From Pedobacter sp. AK013 (GTDB lineage Bacteria; Bacteroidota; Bacteroidia; Sphingobacteriales; Sphingobacteriaceae): a DNA stretch of 64,000 bases. Both the position numbers and the translations under genes were made by a program. The notes below the pieces were generated by a model. It made no database searches, was not told where the DNA came from, and saw only the letters and a list, made by a program, of their open reading frames with translations. The stretch spans positions 1 to 64,000 of the forward strand of contig NZ_JACHCQ010000023.1 in the NCBI RefSeq assembly GCF_014205835.1. The letters are read 5' to 3'. Each line of letters opens with the position of its first letter. Position 1 is the first letter of the stretch. Below are positions 9,061 through 17,611 of this stretch, piece by piece.

Positions 9061-9372
9061 TTTGGCCGTGAACACCATAGTAATAATCCTATTTACTGCA
9101 AAAGCCTATAAGCAAGGCATGAGCGTGGACTTGTAACGGAAAGAAGGAATAAAGTTACCGATGAAATACCAACTTTCATTTTCAAATGATGGAAACATAT
9201 TGATGTCAAGCATAGATATCTCCACTTTGCATTACTTCGCTCGGGTTGACGACCATTCGAAAACGCAGAAAATCTTTTTGACGTATCTAATTAAACCTTT
9301 CTTGTGCGCTCCCCGTCAAAATAAAACACACAGCGTAAAGCTTGATTTATTTTTCACTTAAAAGGTTAGGTT
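9061..9372. other. Spacer with a degraded intergenic repeat
   Basis: 312 nt without a convincing gene. Near 9214-9262 the sequence ATCTCCACTTTGCATTACTTCGCTCGGG followed by TTGACGA resembles a worn end of the repeat family seen at 21401-21502. A 66-codon reading frame here (9161-9361) has no family features and overlaps this repeat, so it is not called. Confidence 0.35.
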
Positions 9373-9531
9373 ATGAAAAGGATTGTAAATGCATTGCTCT
9401 TATTGGTTATGGCAGTTAATTTTAGTGCATGCGTGGTAAACGCACGTGCACCAAGGGCACACTGGGTACGTGGGCATTATACTATTGGCCCTTATGGTGG
9501 CCGGTATTGGGTACCCGGACATTACCGTTAA
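9373..9531 (+). CDS. Small YXWGXW-like lipoprotein
   Basis: 52 codons from ATG 9373 to TAA 9529-9531. The protein opens MKRIVNALLLLVMAVNFSAC, a lipoprotein signal with the lipid-bearing Cys at 20. The mature part is about 32 residues rich in Trp, Tyr, Gly and His, containing HWVRGHYTIGPYGGRYWVPG, two copies of a W-V-x-GHY unit. This resembles the short YXWGXW-repeat lipoproteins of Gram-negative bacteria, whose function is unknown. A perfect terminator follows 9 nt after the stop, which supports a real single-gene transcript. Confidence 0.75.
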   Translation: MKRIVNALLLLVMAVNFSACVVNARAPRAHWVRGHYTIGPYGGRYWVPGHYR

Positions 9532-9540
9532 GTTTTTATT

Positions 9541-9575
9541 ATCGCCGCCATCAAGAAAATGGCGGCGATTGTTTT
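9541..9575 (+). terminator. Terminator of the small lipoprotein gene
   Basis: Perfect 11-bp stem ATCGCCGCCAT (9541-9551) / ATGGCGGCGAT (9559-9569) with a 7-nt loop, followed by TGTTTTC. Confidence 0.85.
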
Positions 9576-9676
9576 CGTAACCATGTTAAAAAATGTGGAC
9601 ATGCAACTTATGCGATTGTTGATTTAGATTGTAGGAATAAAATAATACATTAGCGTTATTAATACGATTTTAGCAT

Positions 9677-10246
9677 ATGCAAGATGAAATTCTTTTACAG
9701 ATAAGCGGAAAAATTAAGGAAAGACGTAAAGAACTTGGCATTACCGTTCAGGAGCTTGCAGATAAAGCAGAGGTAAGCAAAGGCCTTATTTCTCAGATCG
9801 AAAACAGCAGAACTATTCCATCATTGATGGTATTGATGGATATTATTAAAAGCCTGCAGATAGATCTGAACAGCTTTTTTAAAGATATCAATTTTCATAA
9901 AAAAGATGCTCCTGTTCTGGTGAAACGAAAAGATCAATACCAGAAATTCGAAAAGGAACAGGCTTTGGGTTTTAACTACTCTCGTATTTTAACCAAGAAT
10001 ATTAAATTTTCTACTGCCGATTTTGTATTGCTCGAGTTGGAGGTAAATGCGCATCGCCCAATGGTGAAAACCGAAGCCTTCGAGTTTAAATATATGATAG
10101 AAGGTAAGGTAGAATACCAGTTTTCGAAAAAGAAAATTATACTCGAGAAAGGAGATTCTATGCTTTTCGATGGAAGGCTTTCGCATACCCCGGTTAATGT
10201 TGGCGATAGCAAGGCGCTAATGCTGGTAATTTATTTTTTTGAGTAA
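9677..10246 (+). CDS. XRE-family regulator with C-terminal cupin domain
   Basis: 189 residues. An N-terminal helix-turn-helix (about residues 9-65, with LADKAEVSKGLISQIEN) is fused to a cupin sensor domain (about 110-187, with GKVEYQF, LEKGDSMLFDG and SHTPVNVG). This architecture belongs to regulators that bind a small ligand in the cupin and control adjacent catabolic genes. It lies directly upstream of and co-oriented with the phosphonate-type locus. A 20-nt motif (10263-10282) sits 16 nt after its stop and recurs at 11357 and 14265, so it is the natural candidate regulator of that locus. The ligand is unknown; an aminophosphonate would fit. Confidence 0.85.
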   Translation: MQDEILLQISGKIKERRKELGITVQELADKAEVSKGLISQIENSRTIPSLMVLMDIIKSLQIDLNSFFKDINFHKKDAPVLVKRKDQYQKFEKEQALGFNYSRILTKNIKFSTADFVLLELEVNAHRPMVKTEAFEFKYMIEGKVEYQFSKKKIILEKGDSMLFDGRLSHTPVNVGDSKALMLVIYFFE

Positions 10247-10262
10247 TATTTTTATAAACAAA

Positions 10263-10282
10263 GTTTATTAATACTTAACAAA
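10263..10282. promoter_or_regulatory. Recurrent 20-nt motif, copy A
   Basis: GTTTATTAATACTTAACAAA, 133 nt before the phosphatase-like gene. It matches copies B (11357-11376) and C (14265-14284) at 16 of 20 positions each, with 14 positions identical in all three. Just upstream, 10255-10269 forms a small palindrome (ATAAAC-AAA-GTTTAT). Candidate operator for the XRE-cupin regulator. Confidence 0.45.
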
Positions 10283-10287
10283 TATTT

Positions 10288-10314
10288 ATCTTCATCTTTA
10301 TAAACCAACCTTTG
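10288..10314 (+). promoter_or_regulatory. Promoter-like region sharing a 14-mer with the 5.55-kb site
   Basis: ATCTTCATCTTTAT at 10288-10301, 9 nt, then TTTG at 10311-10314, about 100 nt before the ATG at 10416. The same 14-mer with nearly the same spacing to TTTG precedes the Oar-like receptor (5558-5583). It could mark a shared activator or promoter type. Weak evidence because both regions are AT-rich. Confidence 0.3.
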
Positions 10315-10415
10315 GTTCGGTAATAGAAATATGAAACCATCATGATTTTTCAAACCACATAGTGGGACGAACGGATTCTGATGGCTTTACAACAATTGAA
10401 CTAAATTATAAATTG

Positions 10416-11306
10416 ATGAAAAAGTTTTTGAAAAGTACATTAGTGTTACTTTGTTTATGTGTATTTGCCCAGGCACAATCTAAAAAAATTAAACACGTTA
10501 TCTTAATCGGTTGCGATGGCTTTGGCGGCTACGCTTTGCCAGAGGCGAATATGCCTAATCTTAAAGCATTAATGGCCAATGGCTCCTGGACCACGCAGGC
10601 GCGCTGTGTATTGCCTTCTTCCAGTGCTGTAAACTGGGCTTCTTTATTAATGGGGGCAGGACCGACTGAACATGGTTATACCGAATGGGATAGTAAAGTA
10701 CCCGAAATTCCATCTATCACCAAAACATCTTGTGGTCTGTTCCCTGGCATATTTAGTGTAATCAGAGATCAAAAAAAACAGGCTAAAACCGCTATTGTTT
10801 ATAGTTGGAGTGGTATTGGCTATTTATTCGAAAAAGAAGCAGTAAATATTATCGTCAACGGGAATGATAACGATGATTTTTGTACGGATACCGCTGTTGC
10901 GATTATCAAAAAAGAAAAGCCCTATTTTACTTTTCTTCATTTAGATGAACCTGATGGTACAGGACATTCTATCGGCCACCGCACACCGGCTTATTATAAG
11001 CAACTGGAGTTGGTAGATCAGCGGATTGGTAAAATTGTAAAAGCGGTTAATGATGCAGGAATAGCAGATGAAACCGTTATCCTGGTTACTGCAGATCATG
11101 GAGGTAAGGGCAAAGGCCATGGTGGTAAATCGCTCGATGAAGTGCAGATCCCGTGGATTATCTCAGGCCCTGGCGTTCGTAAAAACCACGAATTAAAAGA
11201 TGCGATTATTACCTACGATACGGCAGCAACACTGGCCTGGTTAATGAGGTTGCAACAACCGCAAAGTTGGAGAGGAAGGCCGGTATTAGAGGCTTTTACG
11301 AAATAA
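10416..11306 (+). CDS. Periplasmic alkaline-phosphatase-superfamily hydrolase (NPP/phosphonoacetate hydrolase-like)
   Basis: 296 residues from ATG 10416, chosen over an upstream in-frame start because it yields the signal peptide MKKFLKSTLVLLCLCVFAQA. The two-metal hydrolase residues are all present: D34 (GCDGFGG), a nucleophile candidate S70 in SSSAVNW, D180 and H184 (DEPDGTGHSIGH), D227 and H228 (TADHGG) and H235 (GKGHGGK). The superfamily splits phosphomonoesters, phosphodiesters or, in phosphonoacetate hydrolase, a C-P bond; about 300 residues suits the small NPP-like branch. Next to a TIGR03364 oxidase and SusCD, a role on phosphonate- or phosphate-containing substrates in the periplasm is likely. 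The exact reaction is not predictable. Confidence 0.85.
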   Translation: MKKFLKSTLVLLCLCVFAQAQSKKIKHVILIGCDGFGGYALPEANMPNLKALMANGSWTTQARCVLPSSSAVNWASLLMGAGPTEHGYTEWDSKVPEIPSITKTSCGLFPGIFSVIRDQKKQAKTAIVYSWSGIGYLFEKEAVNIIVNGNDNDDFCTDTAVAIIKKEKPYFTFLHLDEPDGTGHSIGHRTPAYYKQLELVDQRIGKIVKAVNDAGIADETVILVTADHGGKGKGHGGKSLDEVQIPWIISGPGVRKNHELKDAIITYDTAATLAWLMRLQQPQSWRGRPVLEAFTK

Positions 11307-11356
11307 AATACAAGTCTTACACGGTAAAAACTTAACAATTTGATAACCTTGATATT

Positions 11357-11376
11357 GTTTACTAATAATAAACAAT
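11357..11376. promoter_or_regulatory. Recurrent 20-nt motif, copy B
   Basis: GTTTACTAATAATAAACAAT, ending 86 nt before the DUF5690 start. It contains an inverted repeat ATTGTTTA/TAAACAAT (11354-11361 and 11369-11376), as expected for a dimeric helix-turn-helix site. See copies A (10263) and C (14265). Confidence 0.45.
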
Positions 11377-11462
11377 GTTTACTATTGTGTTTTTAAATAA
11401 AATACATATGTCAATCAAATTAGTGGTGTTCGGTATGATAAACAACATAAGCAGATATTAGG

Positions 11463-12782
11463 ATGAGTTTACTTCATCTTGCCCGCAAAAAAGCACTTAA
11501 TTGGCCTTATTGGTTAATTACAATGCTTGGTGGTATAGCAGCATTTGGTTGTTATACCAGTATGTATGCCTTTCGTAAAGCTTTTGCTTCTGCTACTTTT
11601 GAACATCAGGAATTTCTGCATATCGATTATAAAGTTTGGTTGGTTATTGCACAAATGGTAGGTTATACCTTAAGTAAGTTTTATGGTATCCGTTTTATTT
11701 CCGAATCGGGGAAAAGTAACCGGGCAAGGAGTATCATTTTTCTGATTCTTTTTTCTTGGCTTGCCCTGCTCGGATTTGCTTTGGTACCTGCTCCCTACAA
11801 TATTGTATTTCTTTTCCTCAATGGTTTCCCTTTGGGCATGATCTGGGGTTTGGTGTTCAGTTATTTGGAAGGAAGAAAAACAACCGAATTTATGGGGGCC
11901 TTAATGTCGATCAGTTTAATATTTGCTTCAGGTTTTGTTAAAACGGTTGCACGTACGCTGATGTCGTTTGCTTTGGTAAGCGATTATTGGATGCCTTTTC
12001 TAACCGGACTGGTTTTTCTGCTTCCATTGTTCCTGTTTGTTTTTTGTCTGGAGGTTATTCCGCCGCCTTCCAAAGAAGATCAGGAGTTACGTACCAAGCG
12101 GGTGCCAATGGATGCAAAACAGCGCAGAAAGTTTATCACCACATTTTTGCCGGGTATCATCTTAACCATTATCATCTACGTATTGCTTACCTGTATCCGC
12201 GATATGCGCGATAATTTCGAAGTAGAAATCTGGAACGGCTTAGGTATTCATAACAACCATATTTATACGCAGATCGATACCCTGATTTCGGTTGTAGTAT
12301 TGGTGATGATGGGGCTTTTGATCCTGATTAAAGATAATCTCAAAGCTTTTACTGTGATCCACGCCATGATTATTTCGGGCTGTTTGCTAATTGGCGTAAG
12401 TACATTCTTTTTCGATAGGGGCTACATTGGGCCTGTGAGCTGGATGGCTATACTCGGGATGGGCCTATTTATGGCATACATTCCGTATAATGCTATATTT
12501 TTTGAACGGATGATCGCCAATTTTCATTACAAAGGCAATATCGGTTTTATTATGTACGTGGCCGATTCTATTGGTTATGTAGGTAGTTTTTCTGTATTGA
12601 TGATGCACGAATTTGGCGAAACTAATATTAGCTGGATGCATTTCTTTAAACAGTGTTTGTTTGCTGTGCCACTCATTGGAGGAGCTTGCAGTGTGCTCTC
12701 GCTCATTTATTTCAGGAGGAAAACATTCGCTACAAATAAAAAGATGCAGGTGGCTGGGGGTGCAATTTTAGCAGGAAAGTGA
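11463..12782 (+). CDS. DUF5690 family MFS-like membrane protein
   Basis: 439-residue polytopic inner-membrane protein with about 11-12 hydrophobic helices, a charged central loop near residues 200-225 (KEDQELRTKRVPMDAKQRRK), and the opening WPYWLITMLGGIAAFGCYTSMYAFRKAF, which resembles the first helices of organophosphate:phosphate-type MFS transporters. DUF5690 is a Bacteroidota family without assigned function. Here it stands between the periplasmic phosphatase-like enzyme and the FAD oxidase, so it probably carries the periplasmic product, perhaps an aminophosphonate, into the cytoplasm. The family call is from memory of its character; the transport role is inference. Confidence 0.78.
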   Translation: MSLLHLARKKALNWPYWLITMLGGIAAFGCYTSMYAFRKAFASATFEHQEFLHIDYKVWLVIAQMVGYTLSKFYGIRFISESGKSNRARSIIFLILFSWLALLGFALVPAPYNIVFLFLNGFPLGMIWGLVFSYLEGRKTTEFMGALMSISLIFASGFVKTVARTLMSFALVSDYWMPFLTGLVFLLPLFLFVFCLEVIPPPSKEDQELRTKRVPMDAKQRRKFITTFLPGIILTIIIYVLLTCIRDMRDNFEVEIWNGLGIHNNHIYTQIDTLISVVVLVMMGLLILIKDNLKAFTVIHAMIISGCLLIGVSTFFFDRGYIGPVSWMAILGMGLFMAYIPYNAIFFERMIANFHYKGNIGFIMYVADSIGYVGSFSVLMMHEFGETNISWMHFFKQCLFAVPLIGGACSVLSLIYFRRKTFATNKKMQVAGGAILAGK

Positions 12783-13108
12783 AAAGATGTTTTTTTGGAT
12801 GTCATTTTTACCATGTAAGTAATATAAGGTCATAAGCTTATATGTTTCTAACATTTCTTAAATGGTAGAAGTACAGGGCGCGGTGGCTCGCAAGAGATCG
12901 TCATTCTTAACTCGACTGGGAACCAGGTAGTGCTCATGAATGCTTTTGAAGAGAAGAAAGCTTATGTATAATCGTAAAATAGGCTTTAAGATTCCCGCCT
13001 GCGCGGGAATGACGCATAATTTTTAAAAGATAAAGCAGCTAAACAATATTAACTTAACATTGATGCCTGGATGAATTAAAACATCTTGACATCAGCAAAA
13101 AATAAACA
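12783..13108. other. Spacer with hairpin and repeat traces
   Basis: 326 nt without a gene. It contains a perfect 8-bp hairpin ATTCCCGC/GCGGGAAT with a 4-nt loop at 12991-13010, followed by GACG, and an earlier GATCGTCATTC segment (12896-12906) reminiscent of the intergenic repeat family. A half-match to the locus motif (TTAACTTAACATT, about 13050-13062) lies about 45 nt before the oxidase gene. Confidence 0.4.
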
Positions 13109-14269
13109 ATGAATAAACATTTCGATCTTATTGTAATAGGCGGGGGAATTTTAGGGACTTTTCATGCTTACCATGCTTTACTTTTAGGAAAATCGGTTTT
13201 ACAGCTCGAAAAAGATAATTTTCCGGTAGGTGCTACTGTGCGCAATTTTGGTCAGGTGGTACCCTCGGGTATGGAAGCCGAGTGGTTCGGATATGGTGTT
13301 GCTGGTTTAGATATTTATAAATCCATTCAGCAGGAATTCGATATTTCCGTGCAGCAAAATGGCAGTGTGTACATCGCATCAGATAACGATGAGCAGACCT
13401 TGATCCATGAGCTGAAAGCACATTACGATACCATCGGTTATGAAACCGAATTGCTTAGCAAGGAAGCAGTTTTAAAGAAATATCCTGCTATTAAATCTTC
13501 TTATGCCAAAGAAGCCATCTTTTTTCCGCAGGAAATTAGTGTAGCGCCAGATCAAATGATCCATCGCCTGCATAAATATATGCAGACTAAATTTGAACAG
13601 TACACACTTCAATACAATAGCCCAGTAACGGCCTGCGAAAGCAAAGGTACTGGCATAGCGGTTGGTTTAAGAAACAATAGCGAACTTTTTACGGCAGAGA
13701 AAGCTATTATCTGTAACGGTTACGAATTTAAATTGCTTTATCCTGAACTGTTTAGTGAAAGTGGTATTGTGGTAAGTAAGCTACAGATGATGCGCAGTAT
13801 CCCTATGCCAGAGGTTGCTTTAGCTGGTAATATTTTAACAGGACTAACCACCAGGCGCTATGAGAGCTTCGAGCACTATTGCCCTTCTTTCAAAAGCATT
13901 ACAACTCCTGAACATTACGAAGAATTGAAAAAATGGGGTATTCATATCCTGTTTAAAAAGGCTGCAGATAATACGATCATTATTGGCGATTCGCACGTAT
14001 ACGCTGATGTAAATCATTTCGATGAGCTTGGTTTCGATTTAAGCCAGCATATTAATGAGCTCGTGCTCGAAGAAGCGGCCCGGATTGTTGATTTCGATGT
14101 GCGCAAACTGCAAAATACCTGGGCCGGATTTTATCCGCAGCACGCAACAAAACACATTGTAACTTACGATCTCGACGATCGAATCCATATCCGCACTGCC
14201 ATTGGCGGCAAAGGAATGACCGCGAGTGCAGGTTATGCTGCAGAAAGCATTAAGAAAATATTTAGTTAA
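13109..14269 (+). CDS. TIGR03364-type FAD-dependent oxidoreductase (aminophosphonate oxidase candidate)
   Basis: 386 residues, DAO/glycine-oxidase fold. The FAD dinucleotide motif is GGGILG at 11-16, followed by the family signature GATVRNFGQVVPSGM (about 42-56) that separates TIGR03364 from ordinary glycine oxidases. The C-terminal IGGKGMTASAGYA is the FAD-contacting end. TIGR03364 proteins are syntenic with phosphonate catabolism genes and are thought, in part shown, to oxidise 2-aminoethylphosphonate or its N-methyl form towards phosphonoacetaldehyde. No PhnX, PhnW or other C-P cleaving partner is visible here, so the downstream step is missing from the window. Cytoplasmic. Confidence 0.85.
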   Translation: MNKHFDLIVIGGGILGTFHAYHALLLGKSVLQLEKDNFPVGATVRNFGQVVPSGMEAEWFGYGVAGLDIYKSIQQEFDISVQQNGSVYIASDNDEQTLIHELKAHYDTIGYETELLSKEAVLKKYPAIKSSYAKEAIFFPQEISVAPDQMIHRLHKYMQTKFEQYTLQYNSPVTACESKGTGIAVGLRNNSELFTAEKAIICNGYEFKLLYPELFSESGIVVSKLQMMRSIPMPEVALAGNILTGLTTRRYESFEHYCPSFKSITTPEHYEELKKWGIHILFKKAADNTIIIGDSHVYADVNHFDELGFDLSQHINELVLEEAARIVDFDVRKLQNTWAGFYPQHATKHIVTYDLDDRIHIRTAIGGKGMTASAGYAAESIKKIFS

Positions 14270-14307
14270 CAAATACTAAACAAAAATATGGTTTTTTGTT
14301 AACTAAA
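14261..14307. promoter_or_regulatory. 13-bp perfect inverted repeat across the oxidase stop codon
   Basis: TTTAGTTAACAAA (14261-14273) is the exact reverse complement of TTTGTTAACTAAA (14295-14307), separated by 21 nt. The left arm contains the TAA of the oxidase gene (14267-14269) and overlaps motif copy C. Each arm is itself centred on GTTAAC. It may be a double operator for the SusC promoter or a weak AT-rich terminator; without a following T run I favour an operator. Confidence 0.45.
14265..14284. promoter_or_regulatory. Recurrent 20-nt motif, copy C
   Basis: GTTAACAAATACTAAACAAA, ending 89 nt before the SusC start, nearly the same distance as copy B from DUF5690. It matches copies A and B at 16 of 20 positions each. 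Confidence 0.45.
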
Positions 14308-14373
14308 AGTTGGCATTAGGCTAACATATACATCTTATCATTGCATCTATAAAACCTAAAAAATTATAGATAA

Positions 14374-17300
14374 ATGAAACATCTCTACAAGATGAAGATG
14401 TGCATGGTAGCTTTACTGCTGTTATGCCTCACGCCTTATTTTACTTGGGCACAAACAAAAATTGCCGGTCTGGTTAAAGATGATGCTCAACAACCAATTC
14501 CTGGTGTTAGTGTACTGGTAAAAGGGACTAAAAAAGCTACTTCTACTGATCAGTCGGGTCGCTTTACCCTTGACGCCAAAGCAGGCGAAACACTTGTTTT
14601 TAGTTCGATCGGATTCCTTCCGCAAGAAGTTCAGGTTACAGGCGCAAACCTAACTGTAACATTAAAAACAGACTCAAAAAACTTAAACGAGGTAGTGGTT
14701 ACTGCGCTGGGTATCCGTAAAGAAAAACGGAACCTGGGTTATGCCATTCAGGAGGTAAAAGGTGCCGATCTGGTAAAAGCCAGGGAAGCTAATCCGGTAA
14801 ACGGTTTGGTGGGAAAGGTTGCCGGTTTAACTGTTGGTGTATCTTCAGAGCTTTTGGGCCGTTCGTCGCTTTACCTTCGTGGCAACGATGTTAATTTGGT
14901 AGTGGTAGATGGGGTGCCGATCAATTCGGATACCTGGAACATCAATCCCGATGATATCGACACTTATACTGTGCTTAAAGGGCCAGCAGCTGCTGCGCTT
15001 TATGGTTATCAGGCTTATAATGGTGCATTATTAATTACCACTAAAAGAGGTAAGCTAAGCGATAAGGGTTTTACTGTAGAGTTAAATTCGAGCACCCAAT
15101 TTAACAAAGGATTTATCGCTTTGCCGAAAAGCCAGGATGAGTACGGACCAGGCGAGCACAGTGCCTATGCCTTTGGCGACGGAAAGGGTGGTGGCTTAAA
15201 TGATGGTGATTATGATATCTGGGGGCCAAAATTCGATGGTCAGTTGATTCCTCAATATGATAGCCCGATTGTAAACGGTGTGCGCCAGGGTACACCTTGG
15301 GTAGCGCGCGGAAAAGATAACTTAAAACGTTTTATCCAAACGGGACTGCTTTCTGCAAACAACATTGCCTTATCTTCTGCAACAGATAAGTATAATTTAA
15401 GGGTTTCTATTTCTAATAATTACCAAAAAGGAATTATACCGAACACACAATTAAATATCAACAATTTTAATTTGAGCGGTTCGTATAACATCAGCCCGAA
15501 ACTAAGGGCCGAAGCCTATATCAATTACAGCCGCCAGTTTTCTGATAATATTCCGGATGTAAACTATGGTCCGAACAGTATAATTTATAACATGACCCTT
15601 TGGGGCGGTGCAGATTGGAACATCGACGATATGAAAAATTACTGGCAGCCGGGCAAAGAAGGTATCCAGTCTATCTATGCCGAATACCAACGTTACCATA
15701 ATCCTTATTTTATGTCATACGAATGGTTGCGCGGACATAAAAAGAACGATATTAACGGTTATGCCTCATTAAACTATAATGTAACCAAAGGATTGGATGT
15801 GTTGTTAAAAACGCAGATTTCGACTTACGATCAGTTAAGAACAGAGAAAATGCCATTTTCTGCTCACCCTTACGGACGTGAAGAAGGTTTGGGCGATTAT
15901 AGGGAAGACCGCCGTAGCATGTTCGAAAACAATACCCAGTTGATATTAAAATTTAACAAAAACATTGGTGATTTATTCGAAATCAGTGCTTTTGGTGGCG
16001 GTAATGCCCGTAACTTCAGTTACAATTCGAGTTTTACCACAACCGATTATTTAAACGTTCCGGAAGTGTATAACTTCTCTAACTCTAAAAACCCTGTAAA
16101 GGCATTCAATTTTAATTCTAAAATGTTGGTGTTAAGTGCTTTTTACTCAGTTGATTTAAGCTTTAAAAAATATTTAAACATCAATACTACTGGTCGTGTA
16201 GATAAAAACTCTGCGCTTTCGCCACGTAATAATTCAGCGTTCTATCCTTCGGTTTCATTAAGTTCGGTAGTGTCGGATTATGTAAAAATGCCTGCTTTTA
16301 TCTCTTTTGCAAAAGTAAGGGCATCGTATGCCAATGTTAAAGACCCTGGTTTGGGCACGCAGGACTATATCGGTGCCACGCCATTACAAACTTATCCAAT
16401 CGGTTATGGTGCAGAGTACACTTCATCGTACGGTGGTCCAAGATACAGTCTTTCTTCTCCGTATAACATCAGGCCAACCTATAACAACCAATCGGGAGCT
16501 TATTATGCCAATAACCTGATTGATCTAAATACCATAAAAGCACAGAGCAGAACCAATTACGAGGGTGGTATCGATCTTAAGTTCCTGAAAAATAGGTTAG
16601 GTTTCGAGGCTACTTATTTCAGGTATATCGATGGGCCGAAAATTGTCCAACAACGTATCACAACAGCTACGGGTTATGAAACAAACACCATCAACGGCCG
16701 TAAAACGCAGAACAGTGGTGTAGAGTTGAGCCTATCAGGTTCGCCGATTTTGACCGACAAATTTGGTTGGGATGTAATGATCAACTGGTCTACCTACAAA
16801 CAGGTTTACAAAGAGCTGGCAACAGGAGAAACCTCAGTTGATCAATTCTTTAAAGCGGGCGATCGTATCGATAATATCTATGGCTCTGTTTTAGCTAAAA
16901 CCCCAGGCGGACAGGTGATCCATACTTCAAGCGGAACACCCATTTCATTGCCGGTTAACCAGTTGTTAGGCCATGCCGATCCAAACTGGGTATGGAGTAT
17001 CGGTAATAAATTCAGATATGAAAATTTCTCTTTCAGCTTCCAGTTAGATGGTAAAGTGGGTGGCGTGATGCAAGATTATGTGCGGCTAAAATCGTTCCAG
17101 GGTGGTCGCCAGATCGAAACTATCCAAGGTAAAATGGGCGAAGCCAGATACCAGGATTACTTGCGTGTAAACGATCCAACTTACAAAGGTACATGGGTAG
17201 GCGACGGGGTAGTGATTGCCAATAACGGTAAACTTAATTTCGATCCGATAACGGGTGTAATTACCAATTATGGCGACCTTTCTTTTAAACCGAATACAAC

Positions 17301-17601
17301 TCCTCAGTTACTGCAGGATTATTTGGGTGTTTTTTATGGTGCCAAAGAAAACACTATGATGAGCCGTACCTATGCCAAATTACGCGAAGTAACCTTTGGC
17401 TACCAGTTGCCCAAAAAGTTATTGGAACGCACGTTTATCAAATCGGCCAATATTTCGGTAGTAGGGCGTAACCTGTTGTATTTTATCAATTCTACCTATA
17501 ACGATGTGGATGTAGATCAGTATTCGGGTAGGGAAGGGACTTCTACGCTGCAAACACCAACTACAAGAAGTGTAGGCTTTAACCTTAATGTTACTTTTTA
17601 A
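14374..17601 (+). CDS. SusC/RagA-type TonB-linked outer-membrane transporter (phosphonate-type locus)
   Basis: 1075 residues. Order: signal peptide ending near WAQT, carboxypeptidase-regulatory-like domain (about 28-105), TonB plug with VVVDGVPINSDTW and LKGPAAAALYG (about 110-225), and a 22-strand-type barrel ending in F (FNLNVTF). SusD follows 10 nt later, so the two form an outer-membrane bin-and-lid importer. Locus context suggests a phosphonate- or phosphate-containing ligand rather than a glycan. It is closely related to the SusC at 30633: both share EVKGADLVKARE, NIPDV-YGPNS and PVKAFNF/PIKGYTF-like segments. Confidence 0.93.
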   Translation: MKHLYKMKMCMVALLLLCLTPYFTWAQTKIAGLVKDDAQQPIPGVSVLVKGTKKATSTDQSGRFTLDAKAGETLVFSSIGFLPQEVQVTGANLTVTLKTDSKNLNEVVVTALGIRKEKRNLGYAIQEVKGADLVKAREANPVNGLVGKVAGLTVGVSSELLGRSSLYLRGNDVNLVVVDGVPINSDTWNINPDDIDTYTVLKGPAAAALYGYQAYNGALLITTKRGKLSDKGFTVELNSSTQFNKGFIALPKSQDEYGPGEHSAYAFGDGKGGGLNDGDYDIWGPKFDGQLIPQYDSPIVNGVRQGTPWVARGKDNLKRFIQTGLLSANNIALSSATDKYNLRVSISNNYQKGIIPNTQLNINNFNLSGSYNISPKLRAEAYINYSRQFSDNIPDVNYGPNSIIYNMTLWGGADWNIDDMKNYWQPGKEGIQSIYAEYQRYHNPYFMSYEWLRGHKKNDINGYASLNYNVTKGLDVLLKTQISTYDQLRTEKMPFSAHPYGREEGLGDYREDRRSMFENNTQLILKFNKNIGDLFEISAFGGGNARNFSYNSSFTTTDYLNVPEVYNFSNSKNPVKAFNFNSKMLVLSAFYSVDLSFKKYLNINTTGRVDKNSALSPRNNSAFYPSVSLSSVVSDYVKMPAFISFAKVRASYANVKDPGLGTQDYIGATPLQTYPIGYGAEYTSSYGGPRYSLSSPYNIRPTYNNQSGAYYANNLIDLNTIKAQSRTNYEGGIDLKFLKNRLGFEATYFRYIDGPKIVQQRITTATGYETNTINGRKTQNSGVELSLSGSPILTDKFGWDVMINWSTYKQVYKELATGETSVDQFFKAGDRIDNIYGSVLAKTPGGQVIHTSSGTPISLPVNQLLGHADPNWVWSIGNKFRYENFSFSFQLDGKVGGVMQDYVRLKSFQGGRQIETIQGKMGEARYQDYLRVNDPTYKGTWVGDGVVIANNGKLNFDPITGVITNYGDLSFKPNTTPQLLQDYLGVFYGAKENTMMSRTYAKLREVTFGYQLPKKLLERTFIKSANISVVGRNLLYFINSTYNDVDVDQYSGREGTSTLQTPTTRSVGFNLNVTF

Positions 17602-17611
17602 TCACTAGAAC

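Noticed and set aside
9161..9361. 66-codon reading frame
   Set aside because: It overlaps a worn intergenic repeat, has no signal or domain, and lacks family character.
9429..9653. 74-codon frame overlapping the small lipoprotein
   Set aside because: It reads through the terminator hairpin in another frame; the lipoprotein frame has the signal peptide and the stop before the terminator.
12991..13010. ATTCCCGC hairpin as a terminator of the DUF5690 gene
   Set aside because: It is 208 nt after the stop and lacks a T run; it looks more like a common intergenic hairpin.
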